Positions 8,293 to 17,132 of a stretch of 40,346 bases of DNA are shown one piece after another; the stretch's first letter is position 1, and each line of letters opens with the position of its first letter. A program made the translations under genes and the position numbers. The notes below the pieces were generated by a model. It made no database searches. It worked only from the letters and a program-made list of their open reading frames with translations, and was not told where the DNA came from. The DNA is taken from positions 1-40,346 of the forward strand of contig JAEYSR010000249.1 of NCBI GenBank assembly GCA_023434535.1, read 5' to 3'. Origin of the DNA: Actinomycetes bacterium (lineage in GTDB: Bacteria; Actinomycetota; Acidimicrobiia; Acidimicrobiales; Microtrichaceae).

Positions 8293-8540
8293 GGGTCCTC
8301 GTAGACCTGCTTGAGGACTACGAGGACGCCATCGAAGCATCCCTGATCCCCCTCGGGATCGACCTCGCGGACTTCTACCGCGGGACCCTCTCTCCTCGGC
8401 GGCTCTGGGTGCTCGTCACAAACCTGCCACCGGACGCCCCGCTCTATCGCGCGCTACGCGAGGCAGAGGCCAGGGAGAAGGCACGACAGAAGGCGCAGTC
8501 GGTCGACGACGCCCTGAACATGTTCTCGAAGCGGAGGTGA
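8014..8540 (+). CDS. Tail assembly chaperone, frameshifted long product (GT-like)
   Basis: A -1 shift on GGGAAAC (8283-8289) carries ribosomes past the TGA at 8290 into the overlapping frame, which stays open to 8540. The fusion has 92 residues from the first frame and 83 from the second (LRVLVDLLEDYEDAI ... ALNMFSKRR), 175 in all. The second frame has no good start of its own. This G/GT arrangement is conserved in long-tailed phages; the T part recruits the tail tube protein to the chaperone-tape measure complex. Confidence 0.85.
8283..8327 (+). promoter_or_regulatory. -1 programmed ribosomal frameshift signal
   Basis: G-GGA-AAC at 8283-8289 is in the correct phase for a -1 slip. Five bases later a perfect 10-bp stem begins: GTCCTCGTAG at 8295-8304 pairs with CTACGAGGAC at 8318-8327 around a 13-base loop. 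The zero-frame stop (8290-8292) lies in the spacer. Slippery site, spacer and stem all have near-ideal dimensions. Confidence 0.9.
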
Positions 8541-8544
8541 TCCC

Positions 8545-10641
8545 GTGCGCGAAATCGGTGCCGCCGCGATGCCCATCATCCCGTCGTTTGACGGGCTCAA
8601 GGGGAAGTTGGAGAACGGGCTCGGCCGACCACTGGGCGACGCGGGCGACAAGGCCGGACGCGACTTCGGCGACAAGGCCGGAAAGTCGATGACGTCGTCG
8701 CTCGGGAAGGCCGCGAAGCGCGCGTCCATCGCGATCGGCGCCGCGCTCGCAGTCGGCGCCGTCGGGGCGTTCAAGTACGGCATGGACGCCGTCGATCTGG
8801 CCGCCGACCTCGAACAGTCCATCGGCGCCGTCGACACCGTGTTCAAGGACTCGGCCGACCAGATGCATGCCTGGGGCAAGGCCGCGGCGATGGACGTCGG
8901 CCTGACCCGCAACGAGTTCAACGAGCTCGGAACCCTGATCGGGTCGCAGCTCAAGAACGGCGGCACGGCGATGGATCGCCTGGCGCCCAAGACGAACAAG
9001 CTGATCAAACTCGGCGCCGACCTGTCCTCGATGTACGGAGGCGACACCCGCGAGGCTGTCGAGGCCCTGTCGTCGGCCCTCAAGGGCGAGCGTGACCCGA
9101 TCGAGCGCTACGGCGTTTCGCTGAACCAGGCGAAGATCGACGCCGAGGCCGCTGCGCTGGGCTTCGAGAAGGTCGACGGCGCCCTGTCCTCGCAGGCGCA
9201 GCAGGCCGCGACCCTGTCGCTGATCGTGAAGCAGACCAAGGACGCGCACGGGAACTTCGCCCGCGAGGCCGACACGCTGTCCGGCAAGCAGCAGCGCCTC
9301 AAGGCCTCCCTCGAGGACACCAAGACCGAGATCGGGACCGCGCTCCTGCCGATCATGGCGGACGCCGCGGACTTCCTGCTCGAGGAAGGTGTGCCGGCGT
9401 TCCAGAAGTTCGCCGACTGGTTCACCGACAAGGGCGCCCCCGCACTTCGCGGCTTCGCGGACGACATGAAGCCCGTGGCGGACGAGGTGCTGCCCGCGGT
9501 CGCCTCGGCCGTCGAGAGCATCGGCGGATTCCTCAAGGACGCCGCGCCCTACGCCAAGGACGTCGTCGGCGCCTTCAACGACATGCCGGACTGGGCCAAG
9601 GAGCTCCTGGTCGGCGGCGGCGCGGCTCTCGCGATCGGCTCCAAGCTCAAGGGCGGCAAGGTGGCCGCCGGCACGGCCGGGAAGCTCCTCGGCGCCCGCG
9701 GCTCCACGCCCGCCAATCCGCTGTTCGTCTCGGTGGTCGGCGGCGGCCTGCCGGCCGGCGATCCCCGCAACCCCCGCAAGAGCAACGGCGGCGGATGGGG
9801 CTCACCCGCCGCGCTCGTCACCGGCGCCGCCTCGTTGCTCCTGTTCAAGGAGAACATGAGCAACACCTCGGCGCTCTTCGGCGACATCGACGCGACCGAG
9901 GGCTTCGACAAGCTCCGGTCCGGCCTCGATCGCGAGTTCGGACGGTACGCCGACGACCTCGGCATCGACCTCGACACCTTCGCCCAGGAGCTCTACCGCG
10001 TCGGCTCGGAGTCCGACTACGTCCAGGAGTCGCTGCGGAAGATCGAGGACGCCGCCGAGCCCGGCTTCTGGGCCGACCTGGCAGACAACATCAACCCGTT
10101 CTCGAACAAGATCAACAACATCCGCGGCGGCCTCAAGGACCTGCGCGAGGGGCTGGACGTCATCGACGCGGAGGCCAAGCGCCGCCAGCGAGTCGAGAGC
10201 CTGCTGTCGGGGGATCCCAACGACCAGACCTACGACGTCGGTGCCGCCTTCGCCAAGATCCCCGACGCGAAGGTCAAGCTGCTGTTCGACCCGGAGTCGG
10301 AAAGGACCCGGAAGGGCGTGCGGGACATCCTCGGCGACGTCGACGGCCTCACTCGCAAGGACTTCCGGCTGATCTTCTCGGCCCTCACCCTCAGCAAGGC
10401 CCGCGACGACGCGTCCGCGCTCAAGACGCTGATGGAGGACCTGACCGGCCAGAAGGCCTCGACAGGCGTCGGCGGCGGCTGGCGCGAGTCGGTGTTCAAC
10501 CCGTTCCGCGACGGCGCCCGAGCCAAGGCCGGCGGCGGCGGCATCTACGTCGACAAGGTCAACGTCCAGGGCACGTCCACCAGCCAGCTCATGGACGACC
10601 TCACCAACCGCGGCCGCCGCGCCGCCATCGGGGGCTACTGA
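8545..10641 (+). CDS. Tape measure protein
   Basis: A 698-residue protein, GTG start at 8545. The start (AAAMPIIPSFDGLKGKLENGL) is typical of actinophage tape measures, followed by long helices, a hydrophobic segment (AIGAALAVGAVGAFKYGM, about residues 66-83), a TP901-type core (ATLSLIVKQTKDAHGNFAR) and a Gly-rich region near residues 350-430. The C-terminal YVDKVNVQG strand is also usual. It fixes tail length and is ejected with the DNA. At roughly 0.15 nm per residue the tail would be about 100 nm. No peptidase motif was seen. Confidence 0.93.
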   Translation: MREIGAAAMPIIPSFDGLKGKLENGLGRPLGDAGDKAGRDFGDKAGKSMTSSLGKAAKRASIAIGAALAVGAVGAFKYGMDAVDLAADLEQSIGAVDTVFKDSADQMHAWGKAAAMDVGLTRNEFNELGTLIGSQLKNGGTAMDRLAPKTNKLIKLGADLSSMYGGDTREAVEALSSALKGERDPIERYGVSLNQAKIDAEAAALGFEKVDGALSSQAQQAATLSLIVKQTKDAHGNFAREADTLSGKQQRLKASLEDTKTEIGTALLPIMADAADFLLEEGVPAFQKFADWFTDKGAPALRGFADDMKPVADEVLPAVASAVESIGGFLKDAAPYAKDVVGAFNDMPDWAKELLVGGGAALAIGSKLKGGKVAAGTAGKLLGARGSTPANPLFVSVVGGGLPAGDPRNPRKSNGGGWGSPAALVTGAASLLLFKENMSNTSALFGDIDATEGFDKLRSGLDREFGRYADDLGIDLDTFAQELYRVGSESDYVQESLRKIEDAAEPGFWADLADNINPFSNKINNIRGGLKDLREGLDVIDAEAKRRQRVESLLSGDPNDQTYDVGAAFAKIPDAKVKLLFDPESERTRKGVRDILGDVDGLTRKDFRLIFSALTLSKARDDASALKTLMEDLTGQKASTGVGGGWRESVFNPFRDGARAKAGGGGIYVDKVNVQGTSTSQLMDDLTNRGRRAAIGGY

Positions 10642-11105
10642 TGATCTCGTCGAGCCTCACCGTCGACCGTTCCAGCCTCGGCCTGGACGACCTGGTGCTG
10701 ACCAACAACCCGTTCGACGACAGCCCCTACACGTACCCCGAGGACGGGCTGGCGGAGCCGAACTTCAACATGCGGCTCCTCTACGCCCCGGACTCCCAGT
10801 GGATTCCCGGCCGGCTGCTGCTGGGGTCAGTCGCCGACGGCGCGACGGTCCCGCTGATCGTCCACGTCGCCGCCGACGACACCGCCCAACTCAAGGCCCG
10901 CAAGGCCGCACTGGAGGCCGCGTTCGGCCAGTTCTCCTACACCGTCACCATCACCGTCGACGACGTCGAGCTCGGCACCTACCCCGCCGACGCGACGACA
11001 GTCTGGTGGGGCGTCGTGGACCACGGCCTCGCAGTCGCGAGCATGGCGATCGGCACGGTCCAGATCCCGGTCAACCCTCCGCTACCTGCTGACGAGGAGT
11101 CCTGA
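10641..11105 (+). CDS. Minor tail protein, distal-tail-like
   Basis: A 154-residue protein starting in an ATGA overlap with the tape measure stop. The segments LTNNPFDDSPYTYPEDG and VHVAADDTAQLKARKAALEAAF, with the closing sheet VWWGVVDHGLAVASM, match small tail-tip components that follow the tape measure in actinophages. It probably forms part of the hub joining tube and fibres. The assignment comes from order and pattern; no enzyme motif is visible. Confidence 0.7.
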   Translation: MISSSLTVDRSSLGLDDLVLTNNPFDDSPYTYPEDGLAEPNFNMRLLYAPDSQWIPGRLLLGSVADGATVPLIVHVAADDTAQLKARKAALEAAFGQFSYTVTITVDDVELGTYPADATTVWWGVVDHGLAVASMAIGTVQIPVNPPLPADEES

Positions 11106-11503
11106 TGGACATCGCCGCGATGAACGCGATGCTCGACGCCGCCTACGGCACGACCCGCGCAGCACACTGCCCCGGCGACCACGACCTCGCCCTCTTCTAC
11201 GGCGACCCCCGCGACGGCGGCACCGAGCTCGACCCGACAGGCGGCTACGCCCGCGTCACCGTCGACGACAGCGACTGGAACGCCGCAGCCAGCGGCGAGA
11301 AGTCGACCGGCTGGGTGTCTTTCCCGGCGCCGACGGATGCATGGTCGGACGAGGCAACCCACTGGGCGCTGTTCGACGGCGTGACGCTGTGGGACTCCGG
11401 GCCGCTGGACTCCCCGCTCGAGGTCACGGGCGCAGGCCCCGGCCCGCTGGTGCGGGTGACCGTCAGGTTCGCCACGTCGATCGTCCCCGAGGAGGCTCCC
11501 TGA
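11105..11503 (+). CDS. Minor tail protein (unnamed family)
   Basis: A 132-residue acidic protein with ATG 11105 overlapping the previous stop by one base (TGATG). It is mainly beta structure, with aromatic-rich TGWVSFPAPTDAWSDEATHWALFDG and a closing VRVTVRFATSIV strand. This resembles small tail proteins common in actinophage tail modules, often ahead of fibre-like genes. Its exact role is unknown. Confidence 0.65.
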   Translation: MDIAAMNAMLDAAYGTTRAAHCPGDHDLALFYGDPRDGGTELDPTGGYARVTVDDSDWNAAASGEKSTGWVSFPAPTDAWSDEATHWALFDGVTLWDSGPLDSPLEVTGAGPGPLVRVTVRFATSIVPEEAP

Positions 11504-11916
11504 TGGCCGTCCGCATCGCCACGGCGACCCGCAACGCCATGATGGACGCGCTCGCGGCCAAGGTCGACGGCGGCACCGGTGCCGGCCGCCTCAAGGTCTA
11601 CTCCGGGACGCAGCCCGCGAACGCGAACACGACCGCGACCGGCACGCTACTGGTGACGTTCACCCTCAACGACCCCGCGTTCGGGGCGTCGGCGGCTGGC
11701 GTCATCACGCTGTCGGTCTCGCCGTCGATCACCGCCACGGCTGCTGCAACCGGCACGGCCGGGTGGGCGCGACTCGAGGACTCCGCCGGCAACGCGGTCC
11801 TGGACGGCACCTGTGGCACCGCCGGCTCGGACTTCATCCTCGACACGACCAGCGTTTCGTCGGGGCAGTCCATCGGCCTTGTGTCGGCGTCGACCTTGAC
11901 GATGCCGGCCGCGTGA
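11503..11916 (+). CDS. Minor tail protein, small beta-sandwich family
   Basis: A 137-residue protein with ATG 11503 in a TGATG overlap. It is rich in Ala, Thr, Gly and Ser. The start MAVRIATATRNAMMDALAAK, then LKVYSGTQPA, is a recurrent phage family with a jelly-roll-like sheet, usually near tail or decoration genes. The conserved WARLEDSAGNAVLDG segment is present. It is probably a virion surface or tail component; function is not established. Confidence 0.68.
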   Translation: MAVRIATATRNAMMDALAAKVDGGTGAGRLKVYSGTQPANANTTATGTLLVTFTLNDPAFGASAAGVITLSVSPSITATAAATGTAGWARLEDSAGNAVLDGTCGTAGSDFILDTTSVSSGQSIGLVSASTLTMPAA

Positions 11917-11926
11917 GGGGGCGGGC

Positions 11927-14218
11927 ATGACGTCCACCGTCCGCATCGCAGGCTCGATCGCCCCGCCGGTCGCTGCCTTCGGGGCAGTCCAGGCGTCGGG
12001 CGAGCAGGTCAACCGCGCCGGCGCGTGGGTGCGCGACAACATCGGCGAGGCCCGCTGGACTCCGGCGGTGACCACTCCCCCGGCCGCGCTGCCCGCGGCA
12101 CGCGTCGTGGCGCAGGCCTACCCGGCGCCGACCATCTCCGGGACTCAGCCGGTACTCGAGCCCTACGTGGTCGACGCGCCGGCGCACCGCGACCGCATCG
12201 TCGTCGGCGGCCAAGACGTGACCTACTGGCGCGGCATCCCCACCCCGCCGCCTGACTTTCAGTGGGTGCAGCCACTCGGCTACGGCTCCGCGACCCTCGT
12301 GCTGCCGCAGGCGGTCGTCCCGTTTGAGACGCCCGGAGTCGGCGAGCTCTCGTGGCTCAAGAAGGGCGCCCGGGTCCTGATCCAGCGCGTCGACCCGGCC
12401 ACCAATGCGGTCGTCAAGACCGACTACCGCGGCATCGTCATCGCGTTCGACGTCTCCGGCGGCGACCTGCGTGTCGAGTGCGGAGGTTCGGCCACCGGCC
12501 GCGCCGCGCTCCAGGACCGCCAGATGCAACTGATCCAGAAGCGGGTCGACGCTGGCACCCTCGTTGCTCACGCCATGCGCCAACTGCGCGGCATTCGCCA
12601 TGAGCCGAACACTGGAGTCACGACCGGCATCAAGCTCATCCGCTGGGGCGGCGGCGGGATGCTCGACTACATCAACGAGCTGCTGTCGAAGATGACCACG
12701 GTCGACGGCGAGCAGTGGACCGTGATGCCGGACGACAACGGCGTGTTCCACACGACCCTGCGCGACACCGAGACGATCCACGGCACCGTCTACCTCGACG
12801 ACGCCCGCGTGAAGGGCAGCCTGCGCTCCGACCTGGCCGAGGAACCCAACCGCGTGTTCGCCTCCGGCGTCGCGCCGGACGGCATGGTCGTGAAGTTCGG
12901 CGCCTATCCGGGTCTCACCCAGTCCCCGCCGCCGCGCTACCCGATGAACGACAAGTCGAACTTCGGGCCGGGCACGACCGACGCCGACACCGACACCGGC
13001 GACGGCGTCACGGTCATGGGCTGGCGCCTGCGGACGGCCGGCTACCTCGACGCGGCCGACGGCTACAACTACGACACCGACATGGCGCGGGCCATCATCG
13101 AGCTCAAGCGGGACGCGAAGATCAAGCCCGTCAACGGCAACATGAACCCGCAGACGTGGGCAGCGCTGTTCGACCTCTCGGCGACCGGCTACAACCTGCG
13201 CGACATCCGGGTCATGCCGGCCGCCACCACCGACGAGGTCGTGGCCTACCGCTACTCCGCGAACGGCTCGGTCATCGCGGAGAACCCCGACTACGACCCC
13301 AGCGTGCCGCTGGTGGACCGCACGATCGCAATGGGCGCAGGCTTCACTCGACAGCAGATCCGCCGGTGGGCGCGCCGCGAGCTCGTGACTGCGCCCGCGT
13401 GGCGCGGCACGATCGAGCTCAACACGGGCGCGATCGTGGCCGGCGACCACACCCCGGGAGCCCCGATCACCTCGATCCTGCGTGACCGCGACATCCGGCC
13501 CGGGATGAACCTGTCGCTGCCCCTGTTCGCCGGTGGGATCGTCGTCCACGTCGCGGGCGTGTCGGTCACCAACCAGGGGCGCACCGTCACCCTCGCGGTC
13601 GACACCCGACCGGGCGACACCCTGCCTGTCTGGTCGGCCATCCAGCGCGACCGAGAGAACCGCGACACCGTCCACCGCTCATTCCAGCGCCAACACCGGG
13701 CGGCCCGCCTCGAGCGGGAGAACACCTTCGACGAGGTCGGCGGAGTCATCGCGCCCATCAAGCTCGACGAGGGGTGGAACATCTTCCCCGTCGTGGCGAA
13801 GCAGGCCGGCACTATCGAGCGGCTGCGACTGGAGTTGGCACCGGCGCGCGAGTTCGTCGTCGCCGTGTTCGGCCGTCGCGTCACCAAGAAGATGCTGCGG
13901 ACGGTCACGAACGCACCGCTCACCAAGCCCGGGTCGAAGCGCTGGACGAGCGAAGCGATGCACAACCGCCTCGACCGCAGGTACACGATGCTCTATGTGG
14001 CGGGGTCCGACGAGGACCCGTGCGGCTACTCACCCGGCCGGAAGTCCGAGGGCGCCTCGCTGCTAACCGGCCGCTTCGAGGACGACGCCTCCTTCCCGTT
14101 CGTCACCTACGTCAACAACACCGACCGCGGGTCGGTGCTGTGGGTCGCGGTCTGGGTGGCCAACGAGACGACCCTCAAGGGTGGCCGCATCATGTGGCCC
14201 TCGGCCGAGGACTACTGA
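11927..14218 (+). CDS. Large minor tail protein with possible peptidoglycan-binding insert
   Basis: A 763-residue protein, ATG 11927. The first 130 residues are Pro/Ala-rich. Residues about 130-330 resemble the tail-hub fold placed after the tape measure (VLIQRVDPATNAVVKTDYRG). Around residues 365-425 there is DGYNYDTDMARAIIELKRD ... NPQTWAALFDL, close to the pattern of the PG_binding_1 domain. The C-terminal third (after about 590) forms a separate beta-rich domain. It is probably a tail-hub/baseplate protein that contacts the cell wall. There is no visible hydrolase active site. Confidence 0.7.
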   Translation: MTSTVRIAGSIAPPVAAFGAVQASGEQVNRAGAWVRDNIGEARWTPAVTTPPAALPAARVVAQAYPAPTISGTQPVLEPYVVDAPAHRDRIVVGGQDVTYWRGIPTPPPDFQWVQPLGYGSATLVLPQAVVPFETPGVGELSWLKKGARVLIQRVDPATNAVVKTDYRGIVIAFDVSGGDLRVECGGSATGRAALQDRQMQLIQKRVDAGTLVAHAMRQLRGIRHEPNTGVTTGIKLIRWGGGGMLDYINELLSKMTTVDGEQWTVMPDDNGVFHTTLRDTETIHGTVYLDDARVKGSLRSDLAEEPNRVFASGVAPDGMVVKFGAYPGLTQSPPPRYPMNDKSNFGPGTTDADTDTGDGVTVMGWRLRTAGYLDAADGYNYDTDMARAIIELKRDAKIKPVNGNMNPQTWAALFDLSATGYNLRDIRVMPAATTDEVVAYRYSANGSVIAENPDYDPSVPLVDRTIAMGAGFTRQQIRRWARRELVTAPAWRGTIELNTGAIVAGDHTPGAPITSILRDRDIRPGMNLSLPLFAGGIVVHVAGVSVTNQGRTVTLAVDTRPGDTLPVWSAIQRDRENRDTVHRSFQRQHRAARLERENTFDEVGGVIAPIKLDEGWNIFPVVAKQAGTIERLRLELAPAREFVVAVFGRRVTKKMLRTVTNAPLTKPGSKRWTSEAMHNRLDRRYTMLYVAGSDEDPCGYSPGRKSEGASLLTGRFEDDASFPFVTYVNNTDRGSVLWVAVWVANETTLKGGRIMWPSAEDY

Positions 14219-14220
14219 CC

Positions 14221-15177
14221 ATGCCCCTGTCGATCGGACTCAATGCCGAGGCCTTCGAGGGAGGCGCCAACGGGTCGCCCATCACCGTCTCCAACACGAT
14301 CTACGACGACATCACCACCGCCGACGCCGGCGAGGCGCAATTCCTGTCCAACCCCGCCGGGGGCGGACTGGTCGCGACCTACGACAACCCTTCGCCGACG
14401 TTCCGCGGCGCACGCCTGGCTGTCGACGTCCCGCCGCTCGGGCCGCCACCGCCCGGAATGACCGCCGAAGTCGCGATGGACGACTTCTGGGAGATCTACG
14501 GCGACCTCTACAGCGGACTCGGGTACACCAAGCAGGATCTGTACGACGCCCTCCTCGCGGGCGTCGGTGGGGACGAGGGCGCGCTGCTCGACCAGCTCGC
14601 GGCACTGATCCCGAAGTATCACTCGCGGATCACGCGCACCGAGTCGTGGCACTACCTCCAGGACGACTACTCGCCGGTGTTCGGCGCCGGCTCCGATGGC
14701 ATCAACCTCCCCTTGACCGAACTCCCGGGCGGCGCGGGTGCCTCCCTCAGCGTCCAGTTCGCCGGCGCCATCCCGTATCTGCGGGCCGGTGGAAGCAACC
14801 TCATCCCGGCGCCGCGCAACGAGTGGTTCCGCGTGCTCGTGTCCCATCCAGAGATCGACGACGACGTGCAGGTGACGGTCTACTCGGCCGGCGGAGCGAC
14901 ACTGACCTCGTTCGTCGCTGCTTCGGCCCTGTCGCTGGTCTCGACGGCCGCACAGCACGCCTACGGCGCGGAGACCTCGGCGCCCGGCAACCCGCTGATC
15001 TACCTGCGCACCCTGCTTGACCAGGTCGAGATCGAGGTCGTGCCCGGGACGTGGTCGACCGCCCCGCCTGCGCCTGCTGTTCGCCTCTACCCCCGTGACG
15101 ACGCCCGCGCCATGTCCTCGGCGCCGCGCCAGTGGCCGCCGGTCAAGAACACCCGAATCATCGGAGGAATGCCGTGA
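14221..15177 (+). CDS. Minor tail / baseplate protein (unnamed)
   Basis: A 318-residue protein, ATG 14221. The N-terminal region (FEGGANGSPITVSNTIYDD) is a common opening of actinophage fibre and adaptor proteins. A short helical region follows (residues 80-135), then beta-rich sequence with SLSVQFAGAIPYL and VQVTVYSAGGATLTSF. This suggests a structural tail-tip subunit. It ends in a GTGA overlap with a 15-codon ORF that bridges to the lysis cassette. Confidence 0.6.
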   Translation: MPLSIGLNAEAFEGGANGSPITVSNTIYDDITTADAGEAQFLSNPAGGGLVATYDNPSPTFRGARLAVDVPPLGPPPPGMTAEVAMDDFWEIYGDLYSGLGYTKQDLYDALLAGVGGDEGALLDQLAALIPKYHSRITRTESWHYLQDDYSPVFGAGSDGINLPLTELPGGAGASLSVQFAGAIPYLRAGGSNLIPAPRNEWFRVLVSHPEIDDDVQVTVYSAGGATLTSFVAASALSLVSTAAQHAYGAETSAPGNPLIYLRTLLDQVEIEVVPGTWSTAPPAPAVRLYPRDDARAMSSAPRQWPPVKNTRIIGGMP

Positions 15178-15221
15178 GCGAGTACGAGTTGCCCATCCGC
15201 CCCGGGGTGACGGCCGCATGA
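15174..15221 (+). CDS. Tiny bridging ORF, possible translational coupler
   Basis: Fifteen residues from GTG 15174 to TGA 15219. It overlaps the previous stop by GTGA and the next start by ATGA. It exactly fills the gap between two genes, so it may pass ribosomes on from tail to lysis genes. A functional peptide is unlikely; it may equally be chance in a high-GC, stop-poor frame. Confidence 0.3.
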   Translation: MSEYELPIRPGVTAA

Positions 15222-15670
15222 GCCTCGACCGCACCAACGAGATCGTTGGCCTCTGCATCGGCATCTGCACGCTCGCCGGCCTGATCTTCGCGTGGTTGCG
15301 CTGGGTCCGCCCCCGTATCCGCAGCACCCGTCGCAAGGCCACCGCGATCTCTGACGCGCTGATTGGGCGCGAGGCGATCACCGACTCGATCACCGGCCGC
15401 GAACTGGCCCCCGCGCTCCCTGGTATCGGGCAGCGCATGGAGACCGTCGAGAAGGCCGTCACCCACATCGCCGACCTGCTTTCCTCGCAGCGGCATCAGG
15501 ACGAGCGCATCGAGTCGCTGGAGACCCGAGTCGACACGCTCGAGGGCCAGGTCATCGAGCGCGTGGCAGCCAAGGCAGAAGCGGTCGCCGCATGGAAGGC
15601 CGTTGCTGCGGTCGCCAGCCAGAACGACCCGGCCATCGACGCCCCGCCCATCGACGGCTCGGAGCTGTGA
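15218..15670 (+). CDS. Membrane protein with coiled coil at start of lysis cassette
   Basis: A 150-residue protein, ATG 15218. One hydrophobic helix (IVGLCIGICTLAGLIFAWL, residues about 9-27) is followed by a basic stretch and a long coiled coil (MAETVEK-like heptads, residues 70-125) and a flexible tail. Actinophages often carry such one-TM proteins (DUF2746-like) next to endolysin genes, where they may act as holin or lysis regulator. Single-span topology differs from the two-span protein at 17133. Confidence 0.65.
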   Translation: MSLDRTNEIVGLCIGICTLAGLIFAWLRWVRPRIRSTRRKATAISDALIGREAITDSITGRELAPALPGIGQRMETVEKAVTHIADLLSSQRHQDERIESLETRVDTLEGQVIERVAAKAEAVAAWKAVAAVASQNDPAIDAPPIDGSEL

Positions 15671-15671
15671 C

Positions 15672-15809
15672 ATGAGCGGCTTCCTGCCGCCGCTCCCCCG
15701 TGACCTTCCGTGCGCCCTCTGCGGCCACGACCACACCTACCTCCCGTGTGACTGCTGCGCCTGCGACAAGGCCGTGCGTCTCGGGATCGACACCGCCCTA
15801 GGAGGCTGA
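15672..15809 (+). CDS. Small Cys-rich protein in lysis cassette
   Basis: Forty-five residues, ATG 15672, one base after the upstream stop. CALCGHDHTYLPCDCCACDK gives six Cys and two His within 20 residues, enough for one or two zinc sites. It is not a recognised lysis protein. The stop precedes the endolysin start by one base, after GGAGG. Confidence 0.5.
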   Translation: MSGFLPPLPRDLPCALCGHDHTYLPCDCCACDKAVRLGIDTALGG

Positions 15810-15810
15810 C

Positions 15811-16434
15811 GTGTCTGACCCTCGTCTCGCTCGCCCACTGTGGCGCGGACGCACCAACGTTGACGCGCTGACGATTGCCGCACTGGAGCGGGCCGAGAAG
15901 ATCGGCGGCCACCAGTTCACCGTTACGCAGGGCTCCTACCAGTCCACCGTCGCGCAGTCCGCTGGGACGCACGACCGAGGGGGCGCCGTCGACCTGTCGT
16001 GGTGCGGACACGACAGGTGCATCAAGGCGCTGCGTCAGGCCGGGTTCGCCGCGTGGCACCGCAACCCCTCGCAGGGCAACTGGCCGCACCACATCCACGC
16101 CGTCGTGGTCGACCACCCCGACCTCGCCCCGTCTGCCGCACGCCAGGTCACCGCCTACCGCGCCGGTCGCAACGGGCTGGCGAACAACGGACCCGACGAC
16201 GGCCCCCGACTCAACCCGATCCCCGTTCACGTCTGGGAGGACATCGACATGGCTGCTGCCGACGACATCATCAAGCGCATCGACGCCCTCTCTGCCCAGT
16301 CGCGGCAGGAGACGGTCGAGATCAAGAAGCGCCTCGACACCACCCGCAAGGTGCTGCGGCTCGTCGTCACCAAGGGCGTGCAGGCGCTCGACGAGAACGA
16401 CCGCAAGATCCTCGCCGAGCTCGACGAGGACTGA
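15811..16434 (+). CDS. Endolysin with M15/VanY-type peptidase domain
   Basis: A 207-residue protein, GTG 15811. It carries the VanY/M15 metal site: H54 and D61 in THDRGGAVDL, and H94/H96 in the PHHIH motif. These enzymes cut peptide links in peptidoglycan using zinc. Residues about 1-125 form the catalytic domain. The remainder has a linker and a helical region (MAAADDIIKRIDALSAQ ... KILAELDED) that could oligomerise; no known wall-binding domain is seen. It follows the small Cys protein and precedes the EEP-like gene and holins, so it is the main lysis enzyme here. Confidence 0.85.
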   Translation: MSDPRLARPLWRGRTNVDALTIAALERAEKIGGHQFTVTQGSYQSTVAQSAGTHDRGGAVDLSWCGHDRCIKALRQAGFAAWHRNPSQGNWPHHIHAVVVDHPDLAPSAARQVTAYRAGRNGLANNGPDDGPRLNPIPVHVWEDIDMAAADDIIKRIDALSAQSRQETVEIKKRLDTTRKVLRLVVTKGVQALDENDRKILAELDED

Positions 16435-16435
16435 C

Positions 16436-17122
16436 GTGAGCCGCGCGAAGTGGCTGGCCGACCGTCGCGCGCGTGGCTTCGACCGCCCGCGTCCTGCCGT
16501 GCTCCGAGTCGCCAACCTCGGGTCGGTGACGTTCGCGGCCGAACGCTCCCGACGCAACTACGACCGCGCGCTGGAGACCCCCGGCAAGTTCGGTCGCCCG
16601 CACGCCATCGCCGCGTGCGAACTGGCCGACGTTGACGCCAAGGCAGCGGGCAGCGAGTCGTGGCTGACGTTCCAGCGTGGCCCCATCGGCTCGCCCGACT
16701 CTGCGCTCGGGATGGCTGCTCGTCGTGGCCGCGTCCAGATGTCACACCCGTCGCTGCACGAGGGCACGGCGCGCACCAGGGAAGGCGGCGGGATTCGTCG
16801 TCGCCCCATCCTCGCCGCCATCTTCCTGTTCGACCCGCGCACCCCGAACGCTTGGGCCTGCCGCATCAAGATCGGCCACGCTCCCCCGAAGCGCGCACCC
16901 AAGGCCCGCGCTGCCTACCTGCGCCGGTTCGTTGCCGTGCCCGCTCGCATCGACTGCGGTGACCTGAACATCGGTCACCGCTGGGCCGCGCGACTTCTCG
17001 GCAAGCGCGTCTACTCGGCCGGCGTCCTGCACGTCGCCGTTCCCCGCTGGATTCCCGTCCGCTTCTCAACCGTCGACATCGGCTCGGATCACCCGGCCAT
17101 CGACGTCCTGCTCTGGCCTTAG
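16436..17122 (+). CDS. Endonuclease/exonuclease/phosphatase-like (EEP) protein in lysis cassette
   Basis: A 228-residue basic protein, GTG 16436. The order of motifs follows the EEP fold: an opening VLRVANLGSVTF strand, ACELADVD at the place of the catalytic Glu, GHAPP in the middle, DCGDLN (compare GDxN) and a closing GSDHPAI (compare SDHxP). EEP enzymes cut phosphodiesters of nucleic acids, lipids or sugars with Mg2+. Lying between endolysin and holin suggests a role in lysis or release, for example degrading DNA or a phosphodiester in the wall, but this is only inferred. The first catalytic Asn appears changed to Leu-Gly or shifted, so activity needs checking. Confidence 0.68.
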   Translation: MSRAKWLADRRARGFDRPRPAVLRVANLGSVTFAAERSRRNYDRALETPGKFGRPHAIAACELADVDAKAAGSESWLTFQRGPIGSPDSALGMAARRGRVQMSHPSLHEGTARTREGGGIRRRPILAAIFLFDPRTPNAWACRIKIGHAPPKRAPKARAAYLRRFVAVPARIDCGDLNIGHRWAARLLGKRVYSAGVLHVAVPRWIPVRFSTVDIGSDHPAIDVLLWP

Positions 17123-17132
17123 GAGGCACCCC

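Noticed and set aside
11834..13675. 613-codon antisense ORF opposite the large minor tail gene
   Set aside because: Mirror frame of a real gene; composition is typical of shadow ORFs and there is no start signal.
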